This document shows positions 1-6,759 of a stretch of 7,126 nt of DNA, in pieces (position 1 is the first letter of the stretch; the number at the start of each line of letters is the position of its first letter). Under the pieces are notes generated by a model. That model was not told the origin of the DNA and searched no databases. It saw only the letters and a program-made list of their open reading frames with translations. The DNA is from Nitrospirota bacterium (GTDB lineage Bacteria > Nitrospinota > Nitrospinia > Nitrospinales > Nitrospinaceae). Position numbers and translations under genes: made by a program. The stretch covers positions 1-7,126 of the forward strand of contig QIDN01000202.1 of NCBI GenBank assembly GCA_003229345.1, written 5' to 3'.

Positions 1-2309
1 TATCGACCGTTTATCCTCATCTGGTTGATTTGGCCACAGGATCGGGAGTGCCCCGGCATCTCATCGAATTTAGTCTCAGCGCGTTGTTGATGCTTCCCGC
101 CACTTTCCTGATGGGTGCGACTCTGCCGGTGATCGGAAGCTGGTCCATCGGCGCCCAAAGTTCCAAAATATTTTCCAACCTGTCATTTCTGTACGCACTC
201 AACACCTTCGGTGCGGTGGCGGGAGTTGTGTACACCCAGTTTATCGGAACCGCCATCCTTGGAATCCAGTGGACCAACCTCAGTGCGGTGATTCTGAACG
301 GCCTGGTGTTCGCGCTCTGCTGGTTCTGGCAACCGGGCGACTCCAGGGAGCCATCCTCGCCACGTCCACCGGAGCCGGTGATGGAAGAAGATGTCCCCTC
401 ACGCGGACTGGGCTTGCTTTTGCTGATCGTGTTCGGTTTTTCCGGATTGGTGGCGCTGGCGAGTGAAATTCTATGGACACGCGTATTGATATTTCCTTTG
501 GGTAGTTCACTGTATTCCTTCGCCATCATTCTTGCCACATTTTTATTCGGCATCGCGCTGGGAAGTTTAGTCGCGGAAAAACTGCTGGGCCAATCGCGCT
601 GGGTTCTCAAGTTCCTGATGGTGGAGTTGAGCATCGGCCTGCTCTGTCTGTTGATGTTTCCCGTATTTGACAACCTTACGGAATGGACACTTAAAGCCGA
701 TCAATTGTTTTATTCGTTGGAGAACACGCCCGAGCGTACCCTGATGATACGGTCGCTGGCGGCTTTCGCTCTGATGATTCTGCCGACGCTGGGGTTTGGA
801 CTGGTATATCCTTTGGCCAATCATATTCATTTCAATTTTTTCGGTAACGTGACCGGAACGTTGGGTAACAGTTACGCCGTCAACACCGTCGGCGGCATTC
901 TGGGAACCCTCCTCACTCCTTTTCTGTTGTTGCCCTTGTGGGGAATACAAAAATCGCTCTTCATCTTATATGCCCTGCTGATCGCATTAAGCCTGGCAGG
1001 GCTGGCCTGGCATTGGGGCAACCGGCTCAGACAATGGGCGGTTGCGCTGGTTGTATGCGGGCTGGTTATTTTCAGTAGTTACACTGCATTCGCGCCTTCG
1101 ATGACGGGTCAACGACTGGGGGTGAACAACCTGGCCCGCGTGGAAATCAACACGGCATCTGAAAACCTGAAATTACTCGACTACAAAGAAGGTGGTTTTT
1201 CAACCCTGAGCGTGGTGGAAGATCAGCAATCCGGCGCGCGGACTTTATACGTGGATGGATTCAGCACGGCAACCGTGTCCGACTCGGTAGGCGGAAGCGC
1301 GTATATGCAGGCCATGGGATTCGTACCGATGATCCTGCATCCCGATCCGAAGCGGGCGTTGGTGATGTGCTTCGGCACCGGCAATACGCTGGGCACGGTA
1401 GCACGTTTTCCGGGGGTGATGGTCGACGGGGTGGAGATCGACCGTAACGTCGTTTCAATGGCACACTGGTTTTCCCGGTGGAATCACGACGCGATCAATC
1501 AAGACAACGTGCGCCTGACTTATCAGGACGCGCGCGGGTTCATCCGCTGGACGGATAAATTGTATGATGTCATTACACTGGAGCCGATGTCGCCGGTGCA
1601 GGCGGGAGTCAACAACCTATATTCCAAAGAATTTTATGAGCAGTCCCGCCGACGGTTGAATCCGGGGGGATTGATGATGCAGTGGCTTCCCTTGCACTTG
1701 GTGGGAGCGGAAGACGCACGGGCCATTGTAAAAACGTTTCAATCGGTATTCCCCCACACCAGCGTGTGGAACAGTTATCTGACGCGCATCGTTCTGCTGG
1801 TGGGATCGGACGAACCGCAGATGCTCGACAAATCACGATTCGAAGATGCCATGAAACATGCTGAAGTGAGGGAGATGGCGAAACAAATCGGGATTCACAA
1901 TTTTCTGGATATGATGGATTTTTACCTGACGGATGGAAAATTGTTGGCTCCGCTGATGGACCGCGCCTCGGTCATCACGGACGACCGCCCTTTACTGGAG
2001 CATTCCCCGGCGACGCTGGTCCCGCCCTTGAAGCGGGAGACCGATGAATCGTTTTTGAATCTATTGCAATACAGAGTGGGGCAGTTTCCCTCGACAAGGG
2101 GAATCCAACCGGAGGAAATTGCCTATTTTCAAAAGAATTATGAGATGCGAACCGCGCAGAGAATTTCAATCTTTTCACAGAGGTACCGGGGACCTGGAGC
2201 GGGGGCCTTCGCCCGGAAAAACTACCCGGCAGGACTTGAACAGGTAAAAATTTTCCTCCAAGGCCGCGAAGAGCCTTTTATCCAACTGTCCGACTCAGGC
2301 TGGAAGTAA
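1..2309 (+). CDS. Fused MFS-like membrane protein with spermidine-synthase-like domain (5' partial)
   Basis: The frame is open from the first complete codon at base 3, so the true start lies upstream; a TTG at 30 is only an internal codon. From base 3, 768 residues are visible. The first ~360 are about ten hydrophobic segments. An early ATFLMGATLP motif and a later SGLVALASEILWTR motif are hallmarks of polytopic proteins fused to a spermidine-synthase-like domain, and the missing first helices should lie 5' of the window. The C-terminal half is a Rossmann methyltransferase fold: a glycine motif CFGTGNT near residue 456, the SAM-ribose acidic motif VDGVEID near 474, QDARGF after it, YDVITLEPMSP near 521 and NPGGLMMQW. 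In true spermidine synthases the segment after YDVI carries a catalytic Asp (DSSDP-like). Here it reads LEPMSP and the glycine motif is degenerate, so aminopropyl transfer is doubtful. Substrate and reaction are unknown. It ends in TAA just before a terminator and is convergent with the next gene. The family call is firm, the function is not. Confidence 0.9.
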   Translation, partial: STVYPHLVDLATGSGVPRHLIEFSLSALLMLPATFLMGATLPVIGSWSIGAQSSKIFSNLSFLYALNTFGAVAGVVYTQFIGTAILGIQWTNLSAVILNGLVFALCWFWQPGDSREPSSPRPPEPVMEEDVPSRGLGLLLLIVFGFSGLVALASEILWTRVLIFPLGSSLYSFAIILATFLFGIALGSLVAEKLLGQSRWVLKFLMVELSIGLLCLLMFPVFDNLTEWTLKADQLFYSLENTPERTLMIRSLAAFALMILPTLGFGLVYPLANHIHFNFFGNVTGTLGNSYAVNTVGGILGTLLTPFLLLPLWGIQKSLFILYALLIALSLAGLAWHWGNRLRQWAVALVVCGLVIFSSYTAFAPSMTGQRLGVNNLARVEINTASENLKLLDYKEGGFSTLSVVEDQQSGARTLYVDGFSTATVSDSVGGSAYMQAMGFVPMILHPDPKRALVMCFGTGNTLGTVARFPGVMVDGVEIDRNVVSMAHWFSRWNHDAINQDNVRLTYQDARGFIRWTDKLYDVITLEPMSPVQAGVNNLYSKEFYEQSRRRLNPGGLMMQWLPLHLVGAEDARAIVKTFQSVFPHTSVWNSYLTRIVLLVGSDEPQMLDKSRFEDAMKHAEVREMAKQIGIHNFLDMMDFYLTDGKLLAPLMDRASVITDDRPLLEHSPATLVPPLKRETDESFLNLLQYRVGQFPSTRGIQPEEIAYFQKNYEMRTAQRISIFSQRYRGPGAGAFARKNYPAGLEQVKIFLQGREEPFIQLSDSGWK

Positions 2310-2314
2310 ACACT

Positions 2315-2359
2315 CCCTGCCCTGCACTCGACCCATGGTGAAGCAGGGTCTTATTTTTT
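2315..2359 (+). terminator. Rho-independent terminator after the fused membrane protein gene
   Basis: CCCTGC at 2320-2325 (an alternative copy sits at 2315-2320) can pair with GCAGGG at 2343-2348. A T-rich tract, TTATTTTTT, follows at 2351-2359. The loop is rather long (17 nt) but contains CCATGG, which could add inner pairing. The position 11 bases after a stop codon and between convergent genes supports termination of the plus-strand transcript. The T-tract overlaps the last codons and stop of the minus-strand gene. On the minus strand the same stem is not followed by a good T-run, so it would be weaker there. Confidence 0.6.
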
Positions 2360-2755
2360 CCGGAAAGAAGGCCTTTCGTATCTTTCATCCACTTTGCCTC
2401 CGACCGAATCTTTAATTATATTGAAAACCATTTTCCCGCCGAATGCAACGCCGACGAAGAGAAGCAGGTAAAAAATTCCGTTCACCACCATCGCAACACC
2501 CGTGCCATTTTCCATGCCCCACATTTTATTGACAGCGTCGGTAACACTTGTGATCCAGTTCATAATACCGCTGAAAAAACCACCCGCACTATCAGCCGCG
2601 CTGGACAACTTACCTTTGGCCGCCTCGGATGCCTCAGAAGTATCAGCCCACACAGTGGCCGGATTAAAAACTACATTTGTGGTAAGTGTAAATATAAAGA
2701 CCAATAATAAACTCATTACAGGTACTGCGCCTTTGCTCCATTTGGTAAACAACAC
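2351..2755 (-). CDS. Small exported or membrane-anchored protein, unknown family (134 aa)
   Basis: The start is taken as GTG at 2755, because a full AGGAGG lies 5 bases upstream (2766-2761). A longer frame from TTG at 2791 would bury that site, and the internal ATG at 2716 has none. Residues 1-13 hold Lys5 and Lys8, residues 14-30 are strongly hydrophobic, and VWA-D at 35-38 is a good signal peptidase I site. The mature ~97 residues begin Ser/Ala-rich, continue as a possible amphipathic stretch with Trp67 and Trp79, then a membrane segment at about 86-114, and end in a charged tail (ERYERPSFRKK). A short exported protein with one or two hydrophobic helices recalls pilin-like or holin-like proteins, but no family motif is recognised. 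It lies 32 bases downstream of the LRR gene on the same strand, so co-transcription is likely. Its base composition is AT-richer than its neighbours (bases 2641-2760 hand-count to 45 of 120 G+C). Confidence 0.8.
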   Translation of the reverse strand: MLFTKWSKGAVPVMSLLLVFIFTLTTNVVFNPATVWADTSEASEAAKGKLSSAADSAGGFFSGIMNWITSVTDAVNKMWGMENGTGVAMVVNGIFYLLLFVGVAFGGKMVFNIIKDSVGGKVDERYERPSFRKK

Positions 2756-2760
2756 AATTG

Positions 2761-2766
2761 CCTCCT
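2761..2766 (-). promoter_or_regulatory. Shine-Dalgarno AGGAGG that fixes the GTG start of the small exported protein
   Basis: CCTCCT on the plus strand reads AGGAGG on the minus strand, five bases before GTG at 2755-2753. It is the strongest ribosome binding site in the window and excludes the longer TTG start at 2791. Confidence 0.75.
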
Positions 2767-2787
2767 CTAAAATTAATTTCTCGAAAA

Positions 2788-3360
2788 TCAAGCCAAGATC
2801 ATATCCTGAACTTTGCCCAACCCTTCAGCGTTCTTCAATAATTCCTGTCCTTCCAGACTGATGCCGTTACCGAAAACATCCAAATATTTCAGATCAGAAA
2901 GGGTCAACGACTCCGACAAGGCCCTAGCCCCTTCATCGCCTATATTATTCTGAGCCATATCCAACCGTATCAGACAGGATAGATACAACGACTGAGCAAG
3001 AGCCACGGCCCCACCCGCTCCCACCTTGTTTTTCCACAAGTTCAAATATTTCAAACTGGAAAAATTTGAAGATTCGGCTAGGATGCGCGTCCCCTCATCG
3101 CCAAGATCGTTGCGCTCCAAGTGGAGCTCGACCAACCCGGTAATGACCTGGGATCCCGCCAAAGCGCGAATACCTTCCGGACTGATATTGTTGCGTTCCA
3201 GATTCAGCACCTCCAAACCCCGGAGGGCATCGGTCCCGGCGACGATTTTCAAACCGTCATCTCCAATATATTTTAACCGGAGATCCAGCAATTTGCCATC
3301 TTTTGATAGCAATTTTGGGATCAGCTGTTCCACCGGTTCATCGTTAAAAGGCTTGCTCAT
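2788..3360 (-). CDS. Leucine-rich-repeat protein, ribonuclease-inhibitor type (190 aa)
   Basis: The start is ATG at 3360, preceded by a G-rich GGGGG six bases upstream; a TTG at 3384 would add eight residues but has a poorer site. There is no signal peptide or membrane segment, so a cytoplasmic location is inferred. After a 23-residue N-terminal cap come a 25-residue repeat (24-48) and five repeats of exactly 27 residues (49-75, 76-102, 103-129, 130-156, 157-183), then a 7-residue tail. Each repeat follows LxxLxLxxNxIxxEGxxxLAxSxxxx, with the conserved Asn in LERNNI, LERNDL, LWKNKV, MAQNNI and VFGNGI. That is the RI/GALA-like class, which forms a curved protein-binding solenoid. No catalytic domain is attached, so it is probably a binding or scaffold protein; its partner is unknown. 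It is first in a minus-strand operon with the small exported protein and divergent from the DUF58 operon. RI-type LRRs are commoner in eukaryotes and host-associated bacteria, so acquisition by transfer is possible. Confidence 0.88.
   Translation of the reverse strand: MSKPFNDEPVEQLIPKLLSKDGKLLDLRLKYIGDDGLKIVAGTDALRGLEVLNLERNNISPEGIRALAGSQVITGLVELHLERNDLGDEGTRILAESSNFSSLKYLNLWKNKVGAGGAVALAQSLYLSCLIRLDMAQNNIGDEGARALSESLTLSDLKYLDVFGNGISLEGQELLKNAEGLGKVQDMILA
2812..3291 (-). repeat. Six tandem LRR units inside the LRR gene
   Basis: The protein repeat units map to minus-strand bases 3291-3217 (25 codons), 3216-3136, 3135-3055, 3054-2974, 2973-2893 and 2892-2812 (27 codons each). The periodicity is exact for the last five units. 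The residues have diverged everywhere except the Leu, Asn and Gly scaffold positions, so the units are old duplicates under structural constraint and not a recent DNA expansion. Confidence 0.8.
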
Positions 3361-3459
3361 AAACAACCCCCAATTCTCTTGCAAATTCTTCTAAAAATAC
3401 CTTTTCTAGAGTGGTTTCAGTGTAACACGAAAATTTAAAACATGGATACATCTGATTTA

Positions 3460-3488
3460 TTTTCCCTATAAAATCAAATAGTTATAAT
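3460..3488 (+). promoter_or_regulatory. Candidate promoter of the DUF58-BatA operon
   Basis: A perfect TATAAT lies at 3483-3488 within the AT-rich core. The hexamer 17 bases upstream (TTTCCC, 3460-3465) matches the -35 consensus at only three positions, so the promoter is weak, activator-dependent or used by another sigma factor. Transcription would begin near 3495 and give a leader of about 160 bases. Confidence 0.4.
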
Positions 3489-3518
3489 AAGTTCAGAACC
3501 AATCAAGCTAAAGGAAAA

Positions 3519-3596
3519 GTGTACCGCCCCGATCTCAGTCTGTTTGAACCCACCACCCCTTTCCGGCACCGGTCCACCGGCTCACTCCTGGCTTGA
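3519..3596 (+). CDS. Possible 25-codon leader peptide
   Basis: A GTG at 3519 preceded by AAGGAA (3511-3516) opens a 25-codon frame ending in TGA at 3594-3596. It begins about 24 bases after the predicted transcription start. The peptide is VYRPDLSLFEPTTPFRHRST followed by GSLLA, with no run of a single amino acid that would signal classical attenuation. Its 3' part overlaps the left arm of the inverted repeat at 3559-3612, so ribosome movement could change folding. This is a speculative call, since a frame this short can arise by chance. Confidence 0.2.
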   Translation: MYRPDLSLFEPTTPFRHRSTGSLLA

Positions 3597-3612
3597 TGTG
3601 AGACCCGGAAAG
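3559..3612 (+). promoter_or_regulatory. Inverted repeat / possible branched RNA structure in the DUF58 leader
   Basis: CTTTCCGG at 3559-3566 is perfectly complementary to CCGGAAAG at 3605-3612. Inside it, CTCAC (3581-3585) can pair with GTGAG (3598-3602), and CCGG (3569-3572) with CCGG (3577-3580) around a four-base loop. Together they would make a three-way junction 45 bases upstream of the DUF58 start. There is no T-run after it, so it is not an intrinsic terminator. It matches no riboswitch class that I recognise. Confidence 0.4.
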
Positions 3613-3629
3613 CAACATAATGTTCCTGA

Positions 3630-3645
3630 GGTCGAATGATCGACC
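3630..3645 (+). promoter_or_regulatory. 6-bp hairpin abutting the DUF58 ribosome binding site
   Basis: GGTCGA (3630-3635) and TCGACC (3640-3645) form a perfect inverted repeat with a four-base loop, ATGA. The loop holds the alternative ATG at 3636, and the right arm ends directly before the GGAGA ribosome binding site (3646-3650). It could be an RNA hairpin affecting translation or a DNA-binding dyad. It argues for 3657 as the start. Confidence 0.4.
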
Positions 3646-3656
3646 GGAGAATTCCC

Positions 3657-4574
3657 ATGGCAGAAAGCACACGATTCAGTTACGGTCCAGAAACCCTGTC
3701 TGAGATTTCTTCCCTCAGCATCCGAGCCATCCAATTGGTCGAGGGCTTGCTGTCGGGTCACCACCGAAGCCCTCACAAAGGTTCCAGCGTTGAATTCGCG
3801 GAATACAAGGACTACTCGCCGGGTGACGATATCCGCCATATCGACTGGAAAGTGGTGGGCAAAACGGACAAATACCATGTCAAACAGTTCGAACAATCCA
3901 CCAATTTGAAGTGTACGATTTTGCTCGACGCCAGCGGCTCCATGGCCTACCGCTCACCCGACTCCAAATCCCCCGGCATGGACAAAAGGGATTATGCCCG
4001 TACGCTGGTTGCGGCCATGGGATACCTGCTCTTAAAACAATTTGATGCTGTGGGACTGACCCTGTTCAACGACGAAGTGGTGTCGCACCTTCCTCCGCGG
4101 TCCAAACCCTCGCATTTTCAGAATATTTTGCACGGGTTGCAGGATATGGAGTTCAAGGGAGTCACCCGAGTAGAGAAAGTGGTGGGAAATTTAATCGAAC
4201 GCCTGCCGGGGCGCGGTATGCTGATTTTGGTCTCCGACCTGCTAACGCGGGAAGACGATGTATTCAAAACGCTTAAAATGCTCAAGTCCCGCGGGCTGGA
4301 AGTCATCCTGTTTCACGTCCTCCACCCCGACGAAGTGACCCTGCCGTTTGAAGGCGACCTTGTTTTTGAATCGCTGGAAGACGACCCGCCGCTGGGACTG
4401 GACCCATTCGATGTGCGCCAACAATATCAGAAAGCCATTCAGGAACAGATCGAGTTCTACAAAAAAAACTGCCCGACTCTGGGCATTGATTATCTATTTC
4501 TGGAAACCACCACGCCGCTGGAGCAGGCATTGCGGTATTATCTTCTCCGCCGAAAAAGTTTACGAAAGATATGA
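3657..4574 (+). CDS. DUF58 family protein with VWA-like domain (305 aa)
   Basis: The start chosen is ATG 3657, with GGAGA six bases upstream. An in-frame ATG at 3636 also has a GAGG nearby, but it lies in a hairpin loop and would only add seven residues. The family signature is at residues 33-80: SG..R....G....EF.EY..Y..GDD.R.IDWKV with Asp57, Asp58 and Asp63-Trp64. The VWA-like part follows with an intact metal-ion (MIDAS) motif DASGSM at 91-96 and a second acidic site after a hydrophobic strand (LILVSDLLTRED). There is no signal peptide or membrane helix, so it is probably cytoplasmic. DUF58 proteins typically accompany a MoxR-type AAA+ ATPase and membrane VWA proteins (Bat-like operons), where they are thought to serve as adaptors in assembly or stress functions; the exact role is unknown. 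Its stop overlaps the next start as ATGA, implying translational coupling. No MoxR gene is immediately upstream, where an unrelated LRR operon lies. Confidence 0.92.
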   Translation: MAESTRFSYGPETLSEISSLSIRAIQLVEGLLSGHHRSPHKGSSVEFAEYKDYSPGDDIRHIDWKVVGKTDKYHVKQFEQSTNLKCTILLDASGSMAYRSPDSKSPGMDKRDYARTLVAAMGYLLLKQFDAVGLTLFNDEVVSHLPPRSKPSHFQNILHGLQDMEFKGVTRVEKVVGNLIERLPGRGMLILVSDLLTREDDVFKTLKMLKSRGLEVILFHVLHPDEVTLPFEGDLVFESLEDDPPLGLDPFDVRQQYQKAIQEQIEFYKKNCPTLGIDYLFLETTTPLEQALRYYLLRRKSLRKI

Positions 4575-6724
4575 ATTTTAGTTTCACATCTCCGTGGTAC
4601 CTGCTGGGACTGTTAGGCCTGGCACTGCCAATCCTGATTCATTTGCTGACCCGCCGCCAGCAGACCCGGCTGAAATTTTCAGCGGTCTACCTGTTGCAAC
4701 AGGCGCAGAAACGGTCGGTGCGCAAATCCCGGCCCAACAAGCTCCTCCTCTTACTCTTGCGTTGTCTGGCAATCGGTTTTCTGTGCCTGGCGCTGGCCAA
4801 TCCCATTCTTTCGTCCGGCGGCCTGGAGAGCATTCTGACGTCACGTCCCTCCGCCCATGTGTTTATTCTGGATGACTCCTACAGCATGTCCGCAACAAGC
4901 GAGCAGGGAACGTTGTTCAACCGGGCGACAGAGACGCTGGCAGAATTGATCGAAAAACTTCCCGGCAACCATTCCTTCACCCTTGTGCTCGCATCCAATC
5001 CCGCCCGCATGGTGCAGGACTGGACGGGAGACACGGGGAAAGCCCTGAAATGGTTAAAGGCTGCCCAACCTTCCCATCGCACTACCAGCATCGGCAAAGC
5101 CGTGACCCTGGCTTCCGATCTACTGAATACCGCCTCACAGGAGAACAAACGGATTTTTATTCTGACCGATATGGATCAGAACGGCTGGGATCGGGATGAA
5201 TTCCCCACAACACTTGCAAAGGACTCACGAACCCAGATCAAAATCATTGATTTTTCAAGATTACAAAAAGGACTCAACCGGGCGCTGGTGCGGAAGGTCA
5301 AACTGAACCAGGAATTCCTCACCAACCGCCGGATCATCCGGGTGCAGGCCACCATTGCCAATCTGTTGCCGGACCGGGCCATCAAGCAACTTCCGGTTAC
5401 CCTGTTCATCAACGGCAAGCGGCAAAGCGAAAGCACGATCGATCTGCCTGCCAAGGGCGAAGCGACTCATGAGTTTTCGTTTCCTTTATTAAACAATGAC
5501 CCGGTTACGGGTCACGTTGAAATCCAGGAAGACGCTCTGACGACAGACAATCGGCGTCTGTTCGCCTATCAACCCGACCGCAAGATCAAAGCACTGGTGG
5601 TGGACGGCGACCCGCGCGGTGTGGCGCACCAGCACGACTCGTTTTACGTCGAAAAAGCCCTCAATCCGTTTTCTTCTCCCATGGCAGATATCGAACCGAC
5701 CGTGTCCACGCTCTCGGAATTTTCGGAGAGGGATTTAAAGCAATACTCCGTGATCATTTTGTGCAACGTGCGGGACTTGGCGATCGGCCTCGAACAAGAG
5801 CTGGAAAAATTCGTACTGCAGGGCGGCGCTTTATTCATCGGTCTGGGAGATCAGGTGGATCCTAAATACTACAATGAGAAATTGGGCTTGCTGATACCGG
5901 TTACTTTGAAATCCATCAATCAGGTGAGAACCGAGGACAAGCCATTCCACCTTAGGGCGCAACCCAGTGATCACCCGGTCTTGAAGGTGTTTACCGGAAA
6001 TATGTTAAAGGAGATTGCGCTTATTCCTTTCCGGACTCTCTACAGCGTCGAGCCCCGGCGCGGCAGGGAGTTTGAGGTGCCGATGCGTTTCACCAACCAA
6101 TTTCCCGCGGTAATCGAATCGAAGTTCGGCGAGGGCAAGGTTATCCTGTATGTCTCTTCTCTCGATCGCGACTGGAACAATTTTCCCATTCACCCCACTT
6201 TTCTTCCCTGGATTCAACGGTGGGTGAAGTACATGGCGCAGGGCCTCGAAAATATTTCACGCCATGACATCACCGTGGGCACACCTCTGGTGCTGGAGGA
6301 GATGGAGCAACCGCCGCTGGTGGTGTCACCCGGAGGCAAAATTTCCATCTCCAGGAAAACCCTCCAGTCGCCGCCGGTGTTTGAAGACACCTATCGCCCG
6401 GGAGTTTATGAATTGTATCAATGGGCAGGGCCGTCCGTTTCCAGCCCGGTCGATTCCCCACCCTCAGCACCTAAACAATTGCCCGTCGATGCCAAACGAC
6501 TGGGAAGTTTTACCGTTAATTTCGATCCGGCGGAATCCGCCCCCGGTAAAGTTCCTGAAAAGGAGTTGGCGCAATATTTTCCCGGAGCACAGGTGGACTA
6601 TTCCCCGGCCGATCAGGCGCTGGACGCGGCCTCGGTCGGCGCCGGCGTGCCTCTGACCACCCTATTGTTCCTGATGCTGGCGGTCATGATGTTCTGGGAG
6701 GGCTGGATCGTTCGCAAAGAATGA
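4571..6724 (+). CDS. BatA-type membrane protein with VWA and GATase1-like domains (717 aa)
   Basis: It starts in the ATGA overlap with the DUF58 stop. Residues 1-80 form the BatA/aerotolerance-regulator N-terminal domain: SPWYLLGLLGLALPILIHLL, a basic stretch with Arg-Arg, LKFSAVYLL, then a second helix ending LALANPIL. A VWA domain follows, with DDSYS (101-105) matching DxSxS, a later Thr-Thr-Ser and a strand ending ILTDMD. After it come a beta-rich region (~210-330), the linker TTDNRRLFAYQPDRKIKALV with VVDGDPRG (~340), and a GATase1-like fold (YSVIILCNVRDL ~393, FVLQGGALFIGLGDQ ~413-428). Then come GEGKVILYVSSLDRDWNNFP (~520-540) and a C-terminal helix at about 690-712 ending in WIVRKE. 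The large central part should be periplasmic between the N-terminal helix pair and the last helix. No catalytic Cys-His is visible in the GATase-like part, so it is probably non-enzymatic. It is expected to act with DUF58 and a MoxR ATPase encoded elsewhere. Related long VWA proteins are known in Planctomycetes and other Gram-negatives. Confidence 0.9.
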   Translation: MNFSFTSPWYLLGLLGLALPILIHLLTRRQQTRLKFSAVYLLQQAQKRSVRKSRPNKLLLLLLRCLAIGFLCLALANPILSSGGLESILTSRPSAHVFILDDSYSMSATSEQGTLFNRATETLAELIEKLPGNHSFTLVLASNPARMVQDWTGDTGKALKWLKAAQPSHRTTSIGKAVTLASDLLNTASQENKRIFILTDMDQNGWDRDEFPTTLAKDSRTQIKIIDFSRLQKGLNRALVRKVKLNQEFLTNRRIIRVQATIANLLPDRAIKQLPVTLFINGKRQSESTIDLPAKGEATHEFSFPLLNNDPVTGHVEIQEDALTTDNRRLFAYQPDRKIKALVVDGDPRGVAHQHDSFYVEKALNPFSSPMADIEPTVSTLSEFSERDLKQYSVIILCNVRDLAIGLEQELEKFVLQGGALFIGLGDQVDPKYYNEKLGLLIPVTLKSINQVRTEDKPFHLRAQPSDHPVLKVFTGNMLKEIALIPFRTLYSVEPRRGREFEVPMRFTNQFPAVIESKFGEGKVILYVSSLDRDWNNFPIHPTFLPWIQRWVKYMAQGLENISRHDITVGTPLVLEEMEQPPLVVSPGGKISISRKTLQSPPVFEDTYRPGVYELYQWAGPSVSSPVDSPPSAPKQLPVDAKRLGSFTVNFDPAESAPGKVPEKELAQYFPGAQVDYSPADQALDAASVGAGVPLTTLLFLMLAVMMFWEGWIVRKE

Positions 6725-6759
6725 CCCGGATTCCCCCCGTATGTTTGCGAATCTCATTC

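Larger units (their letters stand above)
3361..3656. other. Divergent intergenic region with AT-rich core and structured leader
   Basis: This 296-base gap separates the minus-strand LRR operon from the plus-strand DUF58 operon. The part from about 3385 to 3515 is very AT-rich (3421-3480 hand-counts to 14 of 60 G+C), as expected for divergent promoters. A plus-strand -10 is visible. No convincing -35/-10 pair for the LRR operon could be picked on the minus strand. From 3519 onward the region becomes GC-rich and holds a possible leader ORF and two inverted repeats. Confidence 0.6.

Noticed and set aside
17..673. 218-codon minus-strand frame opposite the fused membrane protein gene
   Set aside because: It lies wholly opposite a clear family member, has no recognisable domain and no ribosome binding site pattern. 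It is a shadow of codon bias.
2502..2861. 119-codon plus-strand frame opposite the small exported protein and the end of the LRR gene
   Set aside because: Its hydrophobic stretch mirrors the membrane segment of the minus-strand gene, and it spans two genes with better starts and ribosome binding sites.
3421..3510. Minus-strand promoter for the LRR operon
   Set aside because: TTGATT and TATAAC-like hexamers occur, but their spacings (14-15 bases) are poor and the AT-rich sequence makes chance matches likely.
5711..5730. CTCTC/GAGAG inverted repeat within the BatA-type gene
   Set aside because: It is short, lies inside coding sequence for a Ser-Glu-Phe-Ser-Glu stretch and has no T-run, so it is most likely incidental.
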